From contig JAGWOZ010000005.1 of the NCBI GenBank assembly GCA_028870715.1, forward strand, positions 1 to 52,960: a DNA stretch of 52,960 nucleotides, given 5' to 3'. The position numbers were made by a program, and so were the translations under genes. The notes below the pieces were generated by a model that made no database searches, had not been told where the DNA came from, and was given only the letters and a program-made list of their open reading frames with translations. Source of the stretch: Betaproteobacteria bacterium. Lineage in GTDB: Bacteria; Pseudomonadota; Gammaproteobacteria; Burkholderiales; Burkholderiaceae_C. This document shows positions 17,595 to 26,049 of the stretch, piece by piece; the first letter of the stretch is position 1; the number at the start of each line of letters is the position of its first letter.

Positions 17595-18884
17595 ATGAAA
17601 ACCGCATTGAAAGCAGTACGCCAGTGGCAGCGGATGCTGCCGATCACGGGCGCCTTCTTAGTCGCCGCGTTTATTGGTCTGGCGTTGACGGCATGCGGGG
17701 GCGGCGGTGGGACAACCACCTCGCTGACTGCACTGCCCGCTGCACCAACAAGTCTGACGGTCGTCGGCACAACCGGACAGACGTTGTCGGCAACGGTGAC
17801 CTGGTCACCACCAACCAGCGGCGGGGAGCCAACCAGTTACGAGGTCTATCGCAGCACCAGCGCAGGAGCTACGTTCTCTTCCGACTACCACGTCATCTCG
17901 ATACCGGTGGTTGCGGGGCAAACGAGCTATACGTTCATCGACAACGCCGGGTTGACCGCGGTTGACACCTATTGGGTCGTCAGCGCCAAGAATGCCGGTG
18001 GTGAAACGCCCAGCGCAGAAATCATGTACACCCCGATTGGTCCGTCCAGTGGTGGGGGAAGCGGTGGTGATACCGGGTTTGGGAATAATCTGGCGGCAGC
18101 ACTCATCTTCGCCGATGGTTACGGCATCACCGGGTTGCCCCTCACCGGCACTTGGACGTCCGATGTGGCGGCGATCGACTTCAACACCGGGGTGCGTCCA
18201 GCCGCTGGCATATTGCCGTCGACTGTCACCACGCTGCCATATTTTGACTCCGCGGATACCTATTCACTTGATGGCGCAACGTATTACAAAAATGGCACGG
18301 CGAGCACTTGGCAGGGCCAGTGGGCCAACGGCGCGGGCACCCTACAGCATGTCACGGCTGCTTGGGGCGACAACCTGCTGAGCCAAAAGTTCACCACAAA
18401 CTCCACAATCAGGATCGAGATGGTGCTCTCCGAGGCGCTTACGACGCCGATGAAGGCCTACACGATGAAGTCTCTGTATGGGACCAACCTTGATGAGGTG
18501 TTCGGCACGGACACGACAACCTACGATAGCTACACGGCGCTTGTGTTCGCAGCGAATGCCCACTTGGCGATTCAGAAGGTGGATTCGACCGGTAAAGTCC
18601 TGTATACCGCCTATGACGGAACCCTCTGGCAAGGTGATGGGCCAGGCAACTTCGGCGCCGAGATCAACGTCGGAGGGAATTTCACATACGGCTATGTCTG
18701 GCAGCCCAAGAACATGATTCTTCCATCCGGTGTCACGGCAGATGGCACGTGGCGCATCACGTTCTCACTTGATAGTAAGTCGCCTGTGGAAACGGCCAAC
18801 AACACGTCCATCGATACCACGACCAATGGGGTCCTCGATTCCAGCACCCAGGTCCATGTGGATATCAACGTTGCCCCTAAATAA
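17595..18884 (+). CDS. Secreted lipoprotein with fibronectin type III-like domain
   Basis: A 429-residue exported protein. A long signal peptide ends in a lipobox (LALTAC, Cys at residue 35) followed by a Gly-rich spacer, so it should be lipidated. Residues about 48-150 resemble one fibronectin type III domain (PTSLTVVGTTGQTLSATVTW, SYEVYRSTSAGATF, YWVVSAKNAGGETP). A Ser/Gly linker then leads to a ~270-residue Thr/Asp-rich C-terminal part that I do not recognise. The gene stands alone and has lower GC than the catabolic operon. It ends just before a strong hairpin. A role in surface binding or sugar handling is possible but not shown. Confidence 0.85.
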   Translation: MKTALKAVRQWQRMLPITGAFLVAAFIGLALTACGGGGGTTTSLTALPAAPTSLTVVGTTGQTLSATVTWSPPTSGGEPTSYEVYRSTSAGATFSSDYHVISIPVVAGQTSYTFIDNAGLTAVDTYWVVSAKNAGGETPSAEIMYTPIGPSSGGGSGGDTGFGNNLAAALIFADGYGITGLPLTGTWTSDVAAIDFNTGVRPAAGILPSTVTTLPYFDSADTYSLDGATYYKNGTASTWQGQWANGAGTLQHVTAAWGDNLLSQKFTTNSTIRIEMVLSEALTTPMKAYTMKSLYGTNLDEVFGTDTTTYDSYTALVFAANAHLAIQKVDSTGKVLYTAYDGTLWQGDGPGNFGAEINVGGNFTYGYVWQPKNMILPSGVTADGTWRITFSLDSKSPVETANNTSIDTTTNGVLDSSTQVHVDINVAPK

Positions 18885-18901
18885 ATAGAAGGCATGGCTT
18901 G

Positions 18902-18938
18902 AGCAAGGGTGATCTCTGGATCGGAGATCACCCTTGCT
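18902..18938 (+). terminator. Strong hairpin after the lipoprotein gene
   Basis: Perfect 15-bp stem (18,902-18,916 with 18,924-18,938) with a 7-nt loop, 18 bp after the stop codon. No long T-run follows, so it is either a terminator of the weak-tail type or a processing signal. Confidence 0.6.
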
Positions 18939-19074
18939 GCTTGATTGGGCCAGGCGACACACTTCGGATAGTTGCCAAGCAGCGGCGCATCGTCAGCGCG
19001 CCCGGTCGTCGGCGAGGTGTTCGTGCAGAGCCGCGGCGATTCGGCGCGAGACCGATCGTGCATCAAGTTGAGAT

Positions 19075-19683
19075 CACACGCCGTTTGACGGCATTGTTTC
19101 CAGATCGATGCGTCGCTCGTGTACCTGCCTGGCCCGCGCCACGCCGAAGCAGACCAACGCGCGACGTGGCCAAACAGGGCTGCAAGTGGCGCGGGCTTCC
19201 CCATTGGTTCGGCAACTGGGACACGATCTAAACGCGCATGTGGCGCTGGGCGAAGGCGGGCGTGCTGGACAAGCTGTTCGAAGAGCTGCAGCGCCAGAAG
19301 CTGGTGCGCATCAAGATTGAGGCGGTCTCTCTGGACAGCACCAGCATCAAGGTGCATCCTGACGGCACTGACGCCCTGAGAAAAACGGACCGCAATCGAT
19401 CGGCAAATCCCGCGGGGGATGGAGCATCAAGACTCATCTTGTTGCCGCGGTTGCTCGAACGGCCGTAACGTTTAGCCTGTCTGCCGAGCAGGCGCACGAT
19501 GCGCCCGAGGGCAGGAAGTTGCCTGAAAGCCTGGGCCCAATGAGCCGGCCGATTCGCCTGCTGACGGACCGCGCTTACGAAGGCAACGAGACTCGCCAAC
19601 CGGCTCTGAACCTGGGCTTCATCCCATTGGTGCCGCCGATAAAGACGCGCATTGAGCCATGGGAGTACGACCGAGAGATGGTC
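19075..19683 (+). pseudogene. IS5-family transposase remnant
   Basis: Fragments of an IS5-type DDE transposase in two frames. The first frame reads CKWRGLPHWFGNWDTI, then a stop (19,232), then TRMWRWAKAGVLDKLFEELQ and SLDSTSIKVHPDGT, which has the first catalytic Asp. Near 19,385 the frame shifts and continues as LVAAVARTAVTFSLSAEQAHDA and LLTDRAYEGNETR, which has the second Asp. The C-terminal part with the catalytic Glu is gone; the sequence breaks into a Z-gene remnant at about 19,684. At least one stop, one frameshift and one truncation make it dead. Confidence 0.85.
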
Positions 19684-20015
19684 AGGACGTTGATGTCCCC
19701 TGTCAGCGGTCGCACCCTCACCGGCGGGATACCGAGATGCTGCGAGGCCCTGTTAATAAGCCCGGTCAAGCAACAACTCCGATGCCTCACCGCGGTCAAG
19801 ATACTGCATTTCGATGTTGCTCACACCGAGCTCTTGCGCGACCTGCACGGCGTTTTGTTTCCTGAGCGTGGCATCGTCGAGCAGCCACGCCAAGAGCGGT
19901 TCCGCCGGGTGCTCGTAAAGCCGCTGCAAGCGCTGTGCCGCAATCTCCGCATGCCCTTCCTCAAGGAACGGCCGGCAAAATCGTGTCTGCGGACGCTGGT
20001 TCTGTGTCGTCGTAA
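19684..20015 (-). pseudogene. Truncated third copy of island gene Z
   Basis: Similar to the intact Z gene at 32,380-33,018: LLAWLLDDATLRKQNAVQVAQELGVSNIE and LGIPPVRVRPLTGDI are shared landmarks. The start codon is lost (TTA in place of ATG at 20,013-20,015), a stop interrupts the middle, and the 3' half is cut off at the IS5-like remnant. The GTGCACG...CGTGCATC leader hairpin upstream is still recognisable. It is the most decayed of three copies in the window. Confidence 0.75.
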
Positions 20016-20313
20016 ATGCCCTCGAAGGTGCACGCAAATCCGTGCATCTCGCGTCGCGGCACCCCTTCCGCGGCGCGTCGTCAAGGGACGCACTCGAAAC
20101 GGCCCCTTGGGCGCAAAGAGCCGTGGCCGTGGCTGCGCGAACCTGACGCTAATGCCTGGCGCCGAAACAACGCAGCCTTCCCAGCGACACAAATACACCG
20201 AGGATTGGTGCAGCGCCACAATTTCACAGGTTAGCGTCCGCGTCAGCAATCCAAGGCGATAGCCCCATCCAGATGCTGGGATTGCTGCATAGCATCACCG
20301 TCATTGTGGATTC

Positions 20314-20353
20314 TTGAATCTTGGTGAGAAACCGCTAGATTAGGGTTAACCCT
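20314..20353 (+). promoter_or_regulatory. Promoter and operator palindrome of DUF3563 gene (copy 1)
   Basis: TTGAAT (20,314) and TAGATT (20,336) with 16-bp spacing look like a sigma-70 promoter. Immediately downstream is the palindrome AGGGTTAACCCT (20,342-20,353). The same arrangement is conserved in copy 2 at 33,313-33,353 although the surrounding DNA has diverged, which supports function as a repressor site. Confidence 0.55.
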
Positions 20354-20389
20354 TATTTGTAGAGAGACTCCTCGCCAGGGAGGTAGATC

Positions 20390-20596
20390 ATGAACTCCTT
20401 CACACAGTTTCTGCACAAGGTTTTTCCAGGCCTCGAATCGCAAGAGGAACTCAACGAGGATTACCTTGCACAGTCAGTCGATACGGCAGACCTTGAGCGC
20501 CGCATGCACGACCTCGAATACAGCGGTATCGAGCGCGAGCCTGTCCCCTTGAGCACGTCCGTGCCCGGCGCTTCGGCCTGGAGACCTATGTGGTAA
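20390..20596 (+). CDS. DUF3563 family protein (copy 1)
   Basis: A 68-residue protein of the DUF3563 family: an amphipathic start (FTQFLHKVFPGLESQEELNE) followed by YLAQSVDTADLERRMHDLEY, the family core. Function is unknown. It is nearly identical to the copy at 33,390, with changes confined to a few positions, and has a good Shine-Dalgarno (GGGAGG). Its stop overlaps the start of gene P by 7 bp, indicating coupled translation. The upstream promoter and palindrome are conserved with the second copy. Confidence 0.85.
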   Translation: MNSFTQFLHKVFPGLESQEELNEDYLAQSVDTADLERRMHDLEYSGIEREPVPLSTSVPGASAWRPMW

Positions 20597-20853
20597 CCAG
20601 CCGCACCCTTCACGGCGCTTCCGCTTTCGGCGCGAAGCGGTGGTCAGGCGTGGCGGACACTTGCGACCCGGCACCCGTCTTTTCTGCCGCCAAGACGCTG
20701 CTGCGCGTGCCGTTTGATGCGATGCGGGAGCACTATGCGAGCGCGGTTAGAGCGGGGCTCATCGAGCGCTCCCAGATTGCCTCAGCCAGTTTTGAGCACA
20801 AGCTGGTCGCCTTGGAGCGGGCCACGCTGGGGCCTTGGGCACGGCGGGTTTGA
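20590..20853 (+). CDS. Hypothetical protein P (copy 1)
   Basis: An 87-residue protein with no family I recognise. The GTG start overlaps the DUF3563 stop. The C-terminal half (AAKTLLRVPFDAMREHYASAVRAGLIERSQIASASFE...ERATLGPWARRV) is almost identical to the copy at 33,590. The N-terminal part varies and differs by exactly one codon in length. Preservation of frame through that indel is the main reason to believe the gene is real. The start codon is uncertain. Confidence 0.65.
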   Translation: MVTSRTLHGASAFGAKRWSGVADTCDPAPVFSAAKTLLRVPFDAMREHYASAVRAGLIERSQIASASFEHKLVALERATLGPWARRV

Positions 20854-21263
20854 GCTTCACCATGCGCTGCTTTAACGGGCGCGGCGTTTGACGAATCATC
20901 GATCTTGCTGGGCGCTGAAGCTTCCTTCGAAGGTGGGGCTGCGGGTTGCCACGGCTCGCCTCGTTGCGTTGAACGCTTCCGGAAATCCGTGTCCCTGCAG
21001 GTCAATGAGAGCCGGCCCGTTTCCGCAGGGTCATACAGCTCGCGTGCGAACGCACCAACCTCCTGACCGGCGGCACTTCCCCCTGCGCTCAGCATGAAGT
21101 GGCCGCTCCCGCCATTGGTGCCGCGGTATTGCACCAGCCCGTCGTCATCATATTCGACCAGAATCTCACGATCGGTGATCTTGATCACACAGGGGTCGCT
21201 CTCCGAAGCGCTGTCATCGGCGTAGTAGACAGTGGACATCTTGCTGTTGTTCCAGATGGTCAT
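20733..21263 (-). pseudogene. Truncated island protein gene with run-on 3' end
   Basis: The first ~55 codons (MTIWNNSKMSTVYYADD, CVIKITDREILVEYDDDGLVQYRGTNGGSGHF) look like the N-terminus of a small family of island-encoded proteins of about 80-90 residues. After GGSGHFML the reading frame continues through sequence with no such similarity and then antisense across gene P, so the true 3' end appears lost. The start at 21,263 is chosen because homology-like sequence begins there. Function unknown. Confidence 0.5.
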
Positions 21264-21493
21264 GATGGCAGACTCTCTGAGGTCGTTGAATGTGAATAGA
21301 TACGTCGCCTCATGGCGACCGGGCCCCATGACGGAAGGGTTCTCACTCGCCATGGGGTTGGAAACATGGCGCGAGATCATTGCGACAACATGCGTCGTAA
21401 CCGCAAAGATTACCGATATGGATCAGCCCTGATTCATCCCCATCCGGATGCCTGTGTGGTGTCGCCAACGACAGCGGCCGCTATGACGACGAC

Positions 21494-22053
21494 CTACGTC
21501 AAGAGCCGTTCAATCCGGCGATCTGGCACCAGCCACATCAAGGCTACGGCAAGATAGATTGATTGCGCCAGCGGCTCGTCAAAATGGCGAGAAGGTACAG
21601 CACGGGCGAGAGCTTTCCCTTCCAATCTTGGCCAATCGCACGCTTGAGCACCGAATCGCCGGCGCCTGCGGCAATGAGTGTCTTTTGCAGCACCCAGTAA
21701 GCCAGCGCCGCCAACAGCAGCACCACGCCATACACAGCGGCGGGCAGCGCGGCAAAGTGGTTCTCTCCCATCCAACCAGTGACAAACGGGAACAACGACA
21801 GCCAGAAAAGCAGATGCAGGTTCGCCCACAGTACCGCGCCCGTCACCTTGTGACTCGCCTGGAACAGGTGGTGATGGTTGTTCCAATAAATGCCCACATA
21901 GATGAAACTAAGCACATAGCTCAGAAATACCGGCAGCAATGGCAGCAGGGCGTCCAGATGTTCACCATGCGGGACTTTTAGATCCAACACCATGATGGTG
22001 ATGAGGATGGCGAACACGCCATCACTGAAGGCCTCCACCCGACCTTTTCCCAT
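21494..22053 (-). pseudogene. TMEM175-type potassium channel gene with a 3' frameshift
   Basis: A bacterial TMEM175 (DUF1211) homologue. GKGRVEAFSDGVFAILITI holds the signature RxxxFSDGVFAI motif, and LSFIYVGIYWNNHHHLFQ is the conserved second helix; several more transmembrane segments follow. Near 21,590 the frame breaks: the original frame ends shortly at 21,544, whereas AQSIYLAVALMWLVPDRRIERLL, the expected last helix and tail, is in another frame ending at 21,494. An intact protein would be about 185 residues. The channel may be non-functional or act without its last helix. Confidence 0.72.
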
Positions 22054-22477
22054 GTCATCAGGCTCCCGTCTGATGACCGAAGGGTACTCCCACCATCGGC
22101 GTGGAGCCTCACCGGGCCTCCCTTGCGCATCGACAAGGTACGGCGGGCCCGACGACTTGCCTCGACAGCCAGCGCGACGGCGCGAGCAACCGCCACCGGA
22201 TCGCCCCCACTGTCCACGGTGGTTTGGCCAACAAGGCGTCATTGCCCACCCCGTTTCATGACCTGCCCCGGACGATGTGGTACGCCGATCCTGCGGATGC
22301 TTACCAGCAGCCCTTATGGAACGGGCACATGGCACGCACCGAGCCTGGGAAGGCTGCCGCAGAGGAGCTCGCTTTGCGCGAATACCTGTGCTGCTCTGTG
22401 TTGCTTGTTTTTTGTCTTTGAGTGCCCCACCAGTGCCCCAGAAGGCAAAAAGCTGAGCGGTGAGAGCGTGCTTAGTG
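22054..22477. other. Region between TMEM175 gene and TnpB right end
   Basis: No gene supported. The last ~20 bp (22,458-22,477) directly flank the TnpB element's right end and would be the guide segment of its right-end RNA. Confidence 0.4.
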
Positions 22478-22511
22478 CATAAACTCTCCCGCCACTAAAC
22501 CGCTTGCGCGG
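22478..22511 (-). ncRNA. Right end of TnpB element, probable omegaRNA 3' scaffold
   Basis: On the minus strand the end of tnpB contains a hairpin CCGC-GCAA-GCGG, followed by TTTAGTGGCGGGAGAGTTTATG. This tail closely matches the right end of the relic at 16.87 kb, so it is a conserved element end. In this family the right-end transcript (omegaRNA/reRNA) binds TnpB and the adjacent ~16-20 nt act as guide. Transcription here is not shown. Confidence 0.55.
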
Positions 22512-23361
22512 TTGTCGTGGGGGTTTCGCGGGTCACAGACTTGGACTTGCCACGTTGCCGTGGCAGAGGTTTGGGTCTCGCCGCCACGCCCGTCCCAGGC
22601 GTGTTTGCATCGATGAGCACCACCAACGCACTGTTCTGGTCGCGTTGCATGACGTGACCGCAATGCGGACATCCATGCACACGCTGCGCCAACGTCTTGG
22701 GCACGATCTCCCAACACGCCGCGCAGCGTTGCGACGGTTTGATCTGGCGCGTGTTGCTCAGGTGCAGTCGCGTACCAGCTTCTTCCGCTTTGTACGCGAG
22801 CATCTGATGCGCCATGCCGAACCCCGCCGAGAGGATTTCTCGGTTGAGCCCGGCCTTCTGCCGCACGCGGCGGCCCGGTGCTTCCACCGTGCCTTTCGCA
22901 CTGCGGCTCATATTCTTCGGGGCCAATTGCTCCGTCGCCAGCACTGCGCATTGCTGCACCATCCTGGTCGTTTCCTTGTGCACGAAGTCCCGGCGCAGAT
23001 TGCCAATGCGCTCGTGCAGCTTGGCAATTCGACGCCCGAGCCTCTTGAAGCGCAGCGATCCTTGGCGCTTTCTGGCGCGTTCGCGCTGCAAGGCGGCAAG
23101 GCGCGGCAGTTCCTCGCGCACCCAGCGTGGGTTCGGGATGGTCTGTCCATCGTCGAACGTGGCCCAGTCGGTGACGCCGAAGTCCACGCCCCGGCGCTGA
23201 TCATCGGTGCGCTGGCGCGCACAGGCTGCGTCCGGCACGCGCAGCGTCACCGACACGAGCCACTGGCCGTTGCGGCGCGTGAGCGTGATGTCGTTGGGTT
23301 TGGCATCCGGCCCGAAGCGGTGGCGCTGGACGTCCCCGGCCCAAGCCGCGAACCTTCGCCC
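22495..23361 (-). pseudogene. tnpB: TnpB (IS200/IS605 OrfB-like RNA-guided nuclease), 5'-truncated
   Basis: The C-terminal ~285 codons of a TnpB. The RuvC residues are present: Asp in RRGVDFGVTDWATF, Glu in CAVLATEQLAPKNMS, and Asp in MQRDQNSALV. The zinc finger C-C...C-C (CAACWEI, CPHCGHV) is intact. A stop codon (near 23,362) interrupts the frame, and the N-terminal REC/WED part expected in a ~380-residue protein is missing. A GTG at 23,256 could start a 253-residue product beginning just before RuvC-I. No tnpA is present. The truncation abuts the Phd/PIN module. Confidence 0.8.
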
Positions 23362-23441
23362 CTAGGTGCCGCGACAGGACATCACAAACCTAGCTAAGCT
23401 AGATTAGAATGGTGCCCGATTTCAAAGTTCAAGCGACCACC

Positions 23442-23690
23442 ATGCACACAGTGAACATGTTTGATGCCAAGTCCTCGCTGTCGCGCCTGGTCGAAGCCAT
23501 CGAGCAGGGACGTGAACGGGAGATCGTGATTGCCCGCAACGGGCGCCCTGCGGCGAAGCTGGTTGCGGTGGGAGGGCCTGCGCCGGAAATGCGCCTGGGC
23601 ATCGCCAAGGGCCGCTTCGAAGTGCCCGAGGACATCGACGCTCACAACGCTGAGGTGGCTCGACTGTTCGGCGTGGCGTCGGCGCCATGA
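23442..23690 (+). CDS. Phd/YefM-type antitoxin
   Basis: An 82-residue antitoxin. MFDAKSSLSRLVEAIEQGREREIVIARNGRPAAKLV is the Phd/YefM DNA-binding N-terminus, and the C-terminal KGRFEVPEDIDAHNAEVARLFG is the toxin-wrapping tail typical of partners of PIN toxins. The ATG at 23,442 is preferred over an upstream start because homology begins there. Its stop overlaps the toxin start by 4 bp. It should neutralise the PIN toxin and autorepress the pair. Confidence 0.92.
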   Translation: MHTVNMFDAKSSLSRLVEAIEQGREREIVIARNGRPAAKLVAVGGPAPEMRLGIAKGRFEVPEDIDAHNAEVARLFGVASAP

Positions 23691-24073
23691 ATCTGCTGCT
23701 TGATACTCATGTGGCCCTGTGGGCCATCACCGACAGTCCCAGGCTGACAACTCGCGCGCGCGAACTGATCAGTTCGCCTCGTGCGACCATCTGGATCAGC
23801 GCGGCGACGATCTGGGAGATCACGATCAAGCATGGACTCCATCGCGGCGACATGCCGGTGCCTGGCCATGATGCCCTACGCTACTTCCGCGAGTCGGGCT
23901 ATCGGCTGCTTGCCATCGAGCCCGAGCATGCCGCCGCAGTCGCCGATCTGCCACCACACCATCAGGACCCGTTCGATCGCATGCTGGTCGCGCAGGCGCT
24001 GACCGAGCCGATGCGACTGGTCACACACGATGACTTGATGGCTCGCTACAGCGACTTGATCATCGCCGTCTGA
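23687..24073 (+). CDS. PIN-domain toxin (VapC type)
   Basis: A 128-residue PIN-domain ribonuclease. Acidic metal-binding residues are visible in LLLDTHVALWA (Asp 6), TIWEITIKHGL (Glu about 44), HHQDPFDRMLVAQA (Asp about 95) and LVTHDD (Asp about 115). The gene is complete and overlaps the antitoxin by 4 bp. Such toxins cleave structured RNA, often tRNA. The pair sits directly outside the first tRNA-Asn attachment copy, where addiction modules often stabilise integrated DNA. Confidence 0.93.
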   Translation: MNLLLDTHVALWAITDSPRLTTRARELISSPRATIWISAATIWEITIKHGLHRGDMPVPGHDALRYFRESGYRLLAIEPEHAAAVADLPPHHQDPFDRMLVAQALTEPMRLVTHDDLMARYSDLIIAV

Positions 24074-24110
24074 TGACAACTGGCGCGCCCGCGCCGCGGG
24101 CACAAAAAAG

Positions 24111-24131
24111 CCCCAGGCTTGTGACCTGGGG
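24111..24131 (-). terminator. Rho-independent terminator next to the tRNA-Asn 3' fragment
   Basis: Stem CCCCAGG / CCTGGGG with a 7-nt loop; on the minus strand it is followed by CTTTTTTG. It lies 10 bp downstream of the tRNA-Asn 3' end (minus strand), the position of a native tRNA terminator. This marks this copy as the original chromosomal side of the integration site. Confidence 0.75.
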
Positions 24132-24140
24132 TGTGGATCG

Positions 24141-24185
24141 TGGCTCCCCGACTTGGGCTCGAACTAGGACGCTGCAGATTAACAG
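24141..24185 (-). repeat. Attachment site: 3' end of tRNA-Asn (copy 1)
   Basis: 45 bp matching, with six differences, the 45-bp copy at 30,444-30,488, which on the minus strand reads the anticodon arm (CTGTTAATC), variable, T arm and CCA end of tRNA-Asn(GTT). The 5' half of the tRNA is absent. A native-like terminator follows. It is the scar of integration into tRNA-Asn; mutations show it is an old, unused end. Confidence 0.8.
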
Positions 24186-24353
24186 AGGCCGTATCAGGAC
24201 CAACCCGCAGCATCGTACGCCGATCGCCCCAAACAAAATCAACGACTTAGCCGACACCAAACGTAACAACACGTCACAGCGCGACCACCTCCGACAGGCC
24301 CGGCACTGACAAAAGCACTGACACCGCGCCTGCGCACTCCATCGTAGAGAATA
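24141..24353. repeat. Direct repeat: att core plus island arm (copy 1)
   Basis: This 213-bp stretch is repeated at 30,444-30,654 in the same orientation, with roughly one difference per ten bases. Beyond the tRNA-derived 45 bp it contains AGGCCGTATCAG and CGTAACAACACGTCACAGCG in both copies. The shared arm shows that two related integrative elements inserted next to each other. Confidence 0.85.
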
Positions 24354-24504
24354 CCCGCGAGAGCACAAGCCAGAAGCCGGTGCCAGCGCTTGACACCCCA
24401 CCTCCGCCCGGGCCGCGTTGGTTGGGCTTGAAAAACGGGCGACCCATCGGGTCGCCCAAAACCAACCAGTGCCCGCATCCCACGCGCCATCGCCCACGGC
24501 GTGC

Positions 24505-25072
24505 TCAGTGCAGCGCAGCCGCCGTCCTGCCGCGTGCCGCCGGGATCCGCCCGGCACGAGCGATTCGGGGTCCCCCTCCACCAGCCCCACGACCTCAAGG
24601 ATGTCCATGACCTCTGCAGACGGGTCACGGCGGTCCGCAGAGGGACAGGCCCGCTCGCGCATGACTGCCCATGACCGGCCCGCCATGTTGTGCGCGGCGT
24701 CTTGCACCCGCATCACGACGAACTGCCTGCGCTCGTCGATATTGACGGCGATTTGGAAACACCTCTTTTCGACAGACTTGACAAGCCACGCCCTCGCTTC
24801 GTCGTCCGCCAGAGGCACGATGCAAGCGATTTGGGTCGCGCCCGCCTGCACGCGCACCACCGCGGCGGGTCGCGCCTTGCCTTGCACCGTGGCCACTTCC
24901 TGGCCCCGGGGCACAAGCGGGATCTCAAAGAGGCGCACAACCGCCTCAGACAGGCTCACGTACAACGCGCAGCCGTCGTCCTGTGGACGACGTTGCTTCA
25001 ACTGGCAAGCTCGGTCGCAAATTTCACGGGGCCGAGCACCACGCCAAAGCCGTGGTGGCTTTCAATCATCAT
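24505..25072 (-). pseudogene. Decayed copy of island gene X
   Basis: Relative of the intact X gene at 30,792-31,439. The start (AGGAGG Shine-Dalgarno, MMIESHHGFGVVLGPVKFATELAS) matches X but then meets a stop at about 25,000. Homology continues in the next frame (EIPLVPRGQEVATVQ, VQAGATQIACIVPLADDEARAW, INIDERRQFVV-like) to about 24,551, and the last codons (ALH plus stop at 24,505) are in a third frame. At least two frameshifts, so non-functional. It keeps the CTACAC motif upstream (25,108-25,123). Confidence 0.75.
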
Positions 25073-25197
25073 GAGGATTCCTCCTGAAAGCAGTTGACCT
25101 GGTCCCCTGTGTAGAGACCACGCCCCACGAAAAAAATGCGGGCCCGAAGGCCCGCGGAGAAGGAAAAAAGTGTTGCCAAGTCAAAGCGTCAGCACGC

Positions 25198-25798
25198 TAT
25201 GAGTCTGCTTGCGCCGCCTCGCCTTCGTTGCCGTCATGCACGATAGCCTCGCGTTGCAGCCACCGGCGAATTTCCGGTAAGCGAGGCAAGCCGGGCCAGT
25301 CGAGCTGGCTGTGCTGGCCGTGGATATCGAGCAGGGAGCGCTTGTAGTCCAAGGTCAACTCGCATCGTCGTGCGCGACAAGGGCTCGCAATTGGCGATCG
25401 GCCATAAACTTTGTGAACGTCCGCTCAATAGCCACGTGCTCGGGCTCGACGGGAGGCAAAGTCCCGGACGCTGATGTCCCCCGTCAGCAACCGAGCCGTT
25501 ATCGGTGAGATACCGAGATACTGCGAGGCCCTGCTGATAAATGCCCAGTCAAGCAACAACTCCGATGCCTCGCCGCATTCAAGAAACTGCCTTCGACGTT
25601 GCTCACTCCGAGCTCTTGAGCGAGCTTCACGGCGTAATGTCTGCTGAGCTTCGCGTCGTCAAGCAGCCACGCAATCAATGGTCCTTCCGGGTATTTGTAC
25701 AAGCGCCGCAGGCGCTGCGCTGCGGTCTCCGAATGTCCTCCTTCCTCAAGAAGCGCACGGCCGAATCATGTCTGCGAGCGCTGGTTCTGTGTCGTCAT
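25198..25798 (-). pseudogene. Decayed copy of island gene Z
   Basis: Second copy of Z (compare 32,380-33,018). The ATG at 25,798, the leader hairpin upstream and IAWLLDDAKLSRHYAVKLAQELGVSN are preserved. After that the frame is broken several times, but DNA similarity continues to the 3' end (LQREAIVHDGNEGEAAQ-like tail). No intact product is possible. Confidence 0.75.
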
Positions 25799-26049
25799 AG
25801 GCGTCCTCGAGGATGCACGCAAATCCGTGCATCTCGTGTAGCGACGGCAGACCCAGCCTGGTTGCCACTGCGTCGTCGCGTGCGGCCCGCTCGTCGGGGA
25901 GGCCCTTTGGCGAGGCCGCCAAAGTTGTATCCTCGGGTTACGGCTGCATTGCCCGTCGGCTCATTCCTCGTCGGCTGCGCCAAAATGGGCACGCCTTCGG
26001 CTACGCGGGCAGCATGGTCGCCCACACCAATGACGTTTGCGCAAACACC

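Noticed and set aside
18902-18938. Hairpin as terminal repeat of the IS5-like remnant
   Set aside because: A matching inverted end is not found on the other side of the remnant, and the position right after the lipoprotein stop fits a terminator better.
22489-23397. 297-codon plus-strand frame opposite tnpB
   Set aside because: Shadow of TnpB, which has clear RuvC and zinc-finger motifs.
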